64,000 bases of DNA, from positions 32,180,501 through 32,244,500 of the forward strand of contig CM075675.1 in assembly GCA_037962975.1 (NCBI GenBank), given 5' to 3'. The notes under the pieces were generated by a model that had not been told where the DNA came from, searched no databases, and was given only the letters and a program-made list of their open reading frames with translations. The translations under genes were made by a program, and so were the position numbers. This stretch comes from Clitoria ternatea (lineage: Eukaryota; Streptophyta; Magnoliopsida; Fabales; Fabaceae). The number at the start of each line of letters is the position of its first letter. The stretch's first letter is position 1. Below are positions 57,900 to 64,000 of this stretch, one piece after another.

Positions 57900-58660
57900 G
57901 AATTTCAAGCCTTTCTATTCAATCCCAAAATTGTTCTCTTTAGCTGAAGTCCATCCTAAGTTTGCTGATGTTAGGGATGAATTGATAAAGCTTTATGTAG
58001 ACAGCCATGATTTTTTCCAATATCCAAAACCCATATGGAAAAGAATATAGTTTTATGTGAACTTTCCGTTCAAACTCAATGAAGACATTAACCCAACCAA
58101 AACAACTCATCCAGGAATATCTCCAAAACTCAAAATGGCCCATGAACAATGCAATTAGCTAATAAAATAAGTACTAATAAAACCCATGAAATCTGAGTGG
58201 GCTTACATTACATTTTATGTGAACAAAAGATCTGAACAAGTTTGAACAAAGAAGAGACTTGTTCTTGATTATAGCCCGTTAAATTTGTTCCTCAAACATG
58301 ACAAGTTTCTGATACTTAAGATCAGTTCACTATATACTTACATCAAGAATGCTTATATTTTCTCAAGATTCAATTTAAAATTGAGTTTTTGGCAATTGGG
58401 CCTTGATCCAGAAGATCAACCAAAAACAACATTATGTATTCCTAATGGACATTATCAATGAACCCTCTTGCCTTTTAGACTGAAAGTATCCCCTTCACTA
58501 TTTCAAAAAGCCATGGTTCGAGTCTTTGAGCCCATCCTTCATAGTGCTCTCATCTACATAGAAGTCCTACTTTTCTCTCTAGATGAGTCCATCCATAACC
58601 CAACTTCTTCAATTAGTTCATGTTATTTACAAAAAATTATAGAGTCATGCTATCTGTAAG
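57900..58660 (+). pseudogene. Pararetrovirus reverse transcriptase fragment, inactive
   Basis: RT-like motifs: LVLDYSPLN near 58258, QPKTTLC and IPNGH, then LPFRLKVSPSLFQKAM. The catalytic YxDD box reads YIEV (near 58555), so the metal-binding Asp pair is gone. A stop separates the fingers/palm motifs around 58460. Clearly non-functional. Confidence 0.75.
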
Positions 58661-59173
58661 AAAATCTAAAATTTGAACAAAGGAAGTAGATTTTCTGGAA
58701 ATGATATTTTCCCAAGGAAAAAATCTTCCTCAACCTCATCTTACGAAGGATCTTCTAAACTTTCCTGATAAGAACCTCTCTATAAAATAAATTCAGTAAT
58801 TCTTAGGAATTTTGAATTATGTCTGAGACTCCAGTCCTCATATTTCCCATTCCACATCTAAGCTTTCAAAATTGCTTAGAAAGAATGCATCATCATGGGG
58901 AAAATAACATCTTGAAACGGTGAAATTCTTGAAACAAGCAATAAAAAGTCCTCTTCCATTAAAGATTCCCATAGAAGGAAAAAGAATACTACAGACAGAT
59001 GTAAGTGATCACCATTAAGGAGCTATTCTGGTAGAAGAAGTTGTAGGTCAAAATCTTTACCATGGACATGTTAGTGGATAATTTACTAATAGAGAACTTT
59101 ATTATTATACCACCTTCAAAGAAACTCTTGTAATCAAATATGGAATCAAGAAATTTGATTTTCATCTCAGAGG
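58661..59173 (+). pseudogene. Pararetrovirus RNase H fragment
   Basis: Connection-like motifs (FLGILNYV near 58803) and an RNase H start with LQTDVSDH (58990) fit the domain order after RT. The frame has several stops. It is cut at 59173 by an LTR. I did not find its continuation further on. Confidence 0.6.
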
Positions 59174-60773
59174 TGACACACTGTCGTTGTTAGGTCAAAT
59201 AAAAAGTTAAAATTAATATAGTATAAGGTAAGAAACCTTAGTTGTTTCTCAAGGACCTTAGTCAAATTAGTTACACTTAATTTTTTTAAATAATGAGGGT
59301 TGGTAGTTGGATTTGGAATGGAAAACAAAATAACTATATGGTAAGCAAAAAGTAAACTTTGGATGGATCATAAATCAGATTTAGAAGCAACTAACCCAAG
59401 GATTATATAATCTTTAGTTAGCTAATCATTGATCATAAATATGATTAAGTCTAATTAATTTCTCAATCTTGAATCACTTGGAATTCCTAAATGATTCATA
59501 TATTATGTTATAAAAAATCTTCTAGAATTGAATTAATGAACTAATAAGAATAATCAATCGATGTATTCTTATTAAGATCAAAATGACTTTAAAATTATCA
59601 TTTGATTGAGTGAAGAAATTAAATAGAAATATCCTATTTAGTAACTTAATCTTTATCTTTTAAATTGATTATTGATTAACCAATCAGACTCATTTTAGAT
59701 TATAGATTATTTAATTACATATCAATCAGTTATACACTTAAATAATCTATTATCACAAGCATTTGAGAAACATAAAATCAATTGTCTTTAATCAAAACAT
59801 TAAGAGCAAGAGTTCAAGGCTAACATAAAGAAAAAAACTAAATTCCTTGAGTTAATTTGAAAAGGATTAAGCTTCCATGATAATGATGATCTTAAACAAA
59901 GAAACTAAAACTAAATTACCCATGACTTTGATTATGAAAGTAAATAATAAAGAATGAAGTTAACTTTACCTCATACTGAAAAGGGGAGATGAAAGAATAT
60001 TGGTTAAGGAAAGAAGGCAAGTGAAGGAATAACAAAACCTTCAGAAGCTAAAGCAAAGACATAAAAATATATTGGAAACTTGGACATGTATTTTATTGTA
60101 TATCTTTTGTGTCCTCCTTACAACTTCAAGCATTAATTTATAGGAAAAATATTAGAGCACTAAACACTCATGTGCTGATCATTGATGTATTTTTTTCAAC
60201 ATTGGTGGGCTTATGATTACATAAATTCAAAGGAAAATAATGGTAGGTGTTGAAATTCATCCTCCTCTTCACATTTTTCATCATGTACGCCAAATATAAC
60301 CTCCTAGATGTCATAATTGCACTAAACCTTTAACATGAAAGTTATTGATATTTGTCTTATTGAGAGTTTAACTCAAATATCATGTCGTTTAGACATATAT
60401 AGCTCGATATATGTCTAAATTAGTGAACTATATTAATGTTGGTGGGACAAATACAATTTGATTTGTTCAAGTTATATTTCTTCATTATTTTCATATGCAA
60501 GACTATCAAATTTTATCGTCATAATATGGACCTTTGTTCTAGCTTTCCATGTACTACAAGATCAGCCCAATTGGATCACTAAGGCCCAAAATATGACATA
60601 AACAAGGAAAGACACTCAAGATACATTAAAAATATAAATATTAGAAAATATATTCATAATACTTCAATTAAACTAAATAACATAAAAATCAATTAAAAGA
60701 TTATCATTACACATATTAAATATATAATAAATCCCAAATGTAAAACTATAATAAGTGTATTAAAATTGGTACA
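59174..60773 (-). repeat. LTR of a minus-strand LTR retrotransposon (1600 bp)
   Basis: The plus strand begins TGACACACTGTCGTTG and ends ATTGGTACA, so the element reads from TGTACCAATT to CAGTGTGTCA on the minus strand. It inserted into the pararetrovirus; the flank is agagg (59169-59173). No coding sequence. Minus-strand sequence next to it is a polypurine tract, so this is a 3' LTR. Confidence 0.75.
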
Positions 60774-60914
60774 TTAAATTCCCCCGCACTTAAACTTTTA
60801 CACTCCAGGGCAAAGCCAAAAAAACTAAAATAAGAAAAAAATGTTTTTGCTCCCCTTCTACTAAATTCTTGGAATCTAAAATAATAAGTAATATACATCA
60901 TGCTTTATATCAAG
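60774..60914 (-). other. Polypurine tract and stub of the minus-strand element
   Basis: The plus strand ttaaattcccccgcactt (60774-60791) is, on the minus strand, aagtgcgggggaatttaa, a fitting polypurine tract directly before the LTR start. About 120 bp of internal DNA follow, with no coding capacity. It is then cut by another LTR-like start at 60915. The element lost the rest. Confidence 0.6.
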
Positions 60915-61370
60915 TGTAACATCCTAGTAATTAACTTAAATTTTATTTACATTATGGAGATTAATTAGCGATTGTTGAGTTTTAAATTAAATAAATTTAT
61001 AATCAAATTAATTTAAAAATAAATAATTAAGAGGTTGGTTAAATTAAATTATGATGGTAAATTATTAATTACCATAAGATAAAAGTAAATCCTAATTACT
61101 TAAAAGGAAGAAAATAAAATGGAGTTAGAAAGAAAAGAAAATAAAAAAGGGGCAAAAAGATGAAAATATCTTTGGGGTTAAAAATCAAAATTCAATCTTT
61201 TTCTCCATTTTTCCTTACGTGAGAAATAAGGAGTGAACGGTGTGAGAGAAGTCATTGTCGTGAGCTTACTTGAGCCAAATTGAAGATCAAGATGTTGCCG
61301 AAATCCAAAATTGATCATGTTTTTAGAACCTAGGAGCGAGACCAACGTGCAGGTACCTTGAATATTCTAT
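60915..61370 (+). other. LTR-like start (TGTAACATCC), truncated
   Basis: TGTAACATCCTAGTAATTAAC resembles the start of the 31415-37177 solo LTR on its minus strand. A leader-like segment (61200-61370) with accaacgtgcaggtac follows. I see no end or PBS, so limits and identity are weak. Confidence 0.35.
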
Positions 61371-62255
61371 TTCCTCTTATTCCTTTCTCTTTACTGAATA
61401 TAGGAATGGTGGTGAGGGTTTTGTTTTTCCAATATCTTGACACCTTGAAGCATGAAAATAAAGATAAGCATGATGGGTATTATTTGATCGCTAATGGGGT
61501 CTCATTTCGGCAATTGTAGGTTATGGAATGTGTGTTGGAAATATCGTAATTGCATGTTGGAAATATATGTAGTGGAATGAGTTTCTAAATAACAGTGCTT
61601 TTTATTAGCGGTTAGGTAGAATAACCGCTGACAATAGTCTTATCTACAATAAGAAGTATTTACATTTTAACTTAAATAAAGTAAAAGGCCATCATTTGGC
61701 CCATTTTTTTTGTTATCCTTGGTCGGTAGGAATGTAATTTGTCAATGCAATTTTTTTTTGAAAATGTAAAATCATTAAATCATAAGAATTTTCACAAAAT
61801 AAATATTAGTGATAAAAAATGTACTAAGAATATTATTCAGAATATATAATTGGTCAACAAATGGTAAAATTTACTAATAAAATCTAACACAAACACAGTT
61901 AACAATTTTTTAAATATGTTATTAAAGGTTCAAATATTATTATATATAGAGAAAATGTTTTACTAGTCCACTTTTATAATCTCTACACTTTTAAAAAATT
62001 AAAAAGCAAATACTAATTTATTAGTTATTTTTATAATTAATAGTAGAAGGATTTGAACCAAAATCTCTTTCTCTCTTATTTTTTCTGAATAAACAAATAA
62101 TAATTTATTAGTTATTTTTTAGAATTCATAGTATGAGGATTTGAACCAACCATCTCTATATCTTTTACTTTTTCTTTAATCATCATATCAACCATATCCT
62201 TATAAGCATTTCAATTTATCTCTATTGCTTTTAAAAAGAGAGTATGTGAGACAAT
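61371..62255. other. AT-rich DNA with a degenerate direct repeat, no gene
   Basis: No frame or RNA gene. Between about 62000 and 62160 an approximately 85-bp unit repeats twice: aatactaatttattagtta, then aggatttgaaccaa, then ctctttctctctt or a variant. The ggatttgaacca part resembles a tRNA T-arm only by chance or by SINE ancestry. Confidence 0.5.
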
Positions 62256-63105
62256 TTAGGGGGTGTTTGGTTCACAGTTGAGTTAACGGAGTTGAGAAAA
62301 CTAGGGTTTTGTAAACAGAGTTTTGTTTAGTTCACAGTTGAGTTAAAGTCAGTTGAGTTGTAGTGATTGTGTTTGGTTTGTAGAGGAATTGGGTTGGGGA
62401 AATGGTAATCGAGGATAAAATTACCAAAAAGGGTATGAGTTTAAATATATATCATTTGTGTGTATATTTGTTTATATTAATATTAAATGTATAATATTAA
62501 ACCATATATATATATTAAATTTAATTATACATATTTAATAAATGAATTAATATATTAAAACTAATAAATTTAAAATATTTTTTGATATATAGTAAAACTA
62601 ATAAATTACAAATGAAATGGTTGTTATACTACTTTTGCATCCACAAAACAAAAGTGACCATAATTTTGCTTCTACAACTAAATTAAGTTATAATAAAAAT
62701 TATATTAAATTCTGACATTTTTTATAAAAATGTTGTCATAAACACATATTATAACTTGATTTGGTTATAACTAATCGTCCCTCCTACTCTTCGTTAATCA
62801 TGTAACATAACTCAAATTATCACATGTTTGCAAATGTTTACAATTTCTCACGTCTTGCCACTCGTTATTTGTCATTCATTACGTGTAATAACTAAAATTA
62901 ATCTAAACATATTTTAAACCACTAAAATATAATTATACATGAACAATTAATTTTACAAATACAAAACTAAATTAAATTACCTAATTCTAAAAATCCTTCA
63001 ACAAATAATTAAACATCATACAACCTTAACCTTACATTTTACATCATTAAACAACATATATAAACACTAAATTATATACACAACACAATACATAATTAAA
63101 CTAAA

Positions 63106-63129
63106 TTATATATATATATATATATATAA
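63106..63129. repeat. (TA)n microsatellite
   Basis: A run of about 12 ta units, at the boundary between AT-rich DNA and the C-rich segment. Confidence 0.9.
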
Positions 63130-63130
63130 T

Positions 63131-63760
63131 TTGAGAATAAAAAAATCAGGCAATGCTACCATACACCACACAGCACCCATGCACCACACCTATCACGTCC
63201 CTCAATTAGCTACACTACATCATCACCGTCTATCCCAAGTGCCATCACCATCAGCAAACCTCCAACAACTACCCCCACTTGCAACCACCACTGTCCATGG
63301 CCAAGACCACCCCAACCCACCACAAACCATCAACCCAACAAACCCCATCCCCATAACCCGCCCCCACCCTAACCCCAACCTCACCCCAAACCACCCCCAT
63401 GGCCAACGTCCAAACAACTCCCCTTCCCCACATCCCGACGTCAACCCCAAACCCACGGCAACCCCCACAAACCCACGACGACCCCCAAACCCACAGCCAC
63501 CACAAACCCCCGATCCTAATACCCAACACCCAATAGAGGAAGAAGAAAATGGATTGGTGGCAGCCACCTACACATCACAGACCTCAAAATCAAGCAATAG
63601 AAGAAGAAAAGAGAAGGGTGGTGTCATACCTCAGATCGGGTGTCAAGGCTTCTCCCTTCGTCGGATCAAAGACTTGCGTGATGGCTCTTGTCATGGCTTG
63701 CGTGCTTTTTACCGTTGGAGGGGTAGAGTGGTAAAGGGTGAATTGCGTTGAAGAGAGGCT
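63131..63760 (+). other. C-rich segment with a Pro-rich open frame, probably not a gene
   Basis: 206 open codons on the plus strand (63131-63751) translate to a low-complexity Pro/His/Asn-rich string because the strand is C-rich; the minus strand is Gly/Trp-rich for the same reason. The centre (63270-63530) has many G-runs on the minus strand. Its base composition differs sharply from the flanks, and it lies inside the candidate TIR element, so it may be a captured host fragment. No domain is recognised. Confidence 0.35.
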
Positions 63761-64000
63761 CGTGAGAACTGCTTTTGGCCAACGAAGGTTAAGCCCAACG
63801 CAACGTGGTTGGGCTCGACGGAACGGAGGAGTGAGAGCGTGCCAAACAGAAGCAGTCGTGCAACGGAGAAAGGGCCGTTCAACGCAACAGAACAGAGGTC
63901 TTAGGGTCCAACCAAACAGCCTTTATAAAGGTTATATAAATTGATTTTTTAACTCTTACTTTCTTACTTTAGTTTTTCTCCTATTAAGACCTTAAAAAAT

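Larger units (their letters stand above)
52843..59173 (+). mobile_element. Endogenous pararetrovirus relic (Caulimoviridae), decayed and interrupted
   Basis: Caulimovirid-type coding order on the plus strand: movement-protein-like, basic/acidic and coat-like region with CCHC knuckle, aspartic protease, RT, RNase H, with no integrase. Stops and frameshifts are present throughout; the longest open pieces are 60-180 codons. A minus-strand solo LTR sits at 54430-55737. The 3' end is cut by an LTR at 59174. Such sequences integrate without their own integrase and are common in plant genomes. Gene order suggests a petuvirus/florendovirus-like virus, but the genus is not decided. Confidence 0.8.
62259..63922. 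mobile_element. Candidate non-autonomous TIR element (PIF/Harbinger-like)
   Basis: Left end GGGGGTGTTTGGTT; right end on the minus strand AGGCTGTTTGGTT; a TTA stands outside each end (62256-62258 and 63923-63925). A TTA/TAA target site and GGG..TGTTTGGT ends are typical of plant PIF/Harbinger elements. No transposase is visible. The ends agree over only about 10 bases, so a chance match is possible. Confidence 0.45.

Noticed and set aside
62040..62165. tRNA-like ggatttgaaccaa, twice
   Set aside because: No acceptor or anticodon stem could be folded around it. At best a SINE trace.

Overview
This is a plant nuclear window, very probably from a eudicot, and as far as I can read it contains transposable elements and one endogenous virus but no ordinary host gene. 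The evidence is LTR retrotransposons with plant-type primer-binding sites, a caulimovirid pararetrovirus relic, a PIF/Harbinger-like terminal-inverted-repeat candidate, AT-rich spacers, and solo LTRs nested with clean 5-bp target-site duplications (TSDs).

Layout. (1) 1-15752: element A, a Ty3/gypsy element of the Tat/Ogre type. Its 5' LTR lies upstream of the window. Leader, ORF1 (DUF7745-like), gag, protease with G-patch, intron, pol with two RNase H domains, repeat-rich 3' region, polypurine tract and 3' LTR are present, but every reading frame is broken. (2) 15753-22214: a Ty1/copia element whose 5' LTR lacks its first 158 bp exactly where element A ends, which suggests that A inserted into it. 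(3) 22215-23359: AT-rich spacer. (4) 23365-51353: element B, a complete 28-kb relative of A flanked by the TSD aatgt. It carries two nested solo LTRs: 26781-29230 (TSD tctga) in its 5' LTR and 31415-37177 (TSD tgaat, minus strand) in ORF1. Its protease/G-patch frame and 1078-codon pol frame are intact, while ORF1 and gag are broken. (5) 51359-52600: LTR-like debris. (6) About 52.8-59.2 kb: a decayed endogenous pararetrovirus (Caulimoviridae), interrupted by a minus-strand solo LTR at 54430-55737 (TSD ttatt). (7) 59174-60914: a minus-strand LTR plus polypurine tract and a stub of internal DNA, followed at 60915 by another LTR-like start. (8) 62259-63922: a candidate non-autonomous TIR element carrying a C-rich segment.

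How the parts work together. In A and B, ORF1 protein and Gag would form the particle, the protease (fused to a G-patch) would mature it, and RT, RNase H, archaeal-type RNase H and integrase would copy and insert the element. Conserved splice sites bound a short intron between protease and pol in both copies, as known for Ogre elements. B's structural genes are broken, so B could move only with help from another copy.

Most interesting signal. The non-coding DNA of A and B is largely built of short stem-loops. The LTRs carry a repeated hairpin whose outer and inner stems change sequence in step while a TTT/TG internal loop stays constant. Other recurring stem-loops lie in the LTR body, in U5, between ORF1 and gag, and after pol. 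I know of no described function for them. All alignments were done by eye.
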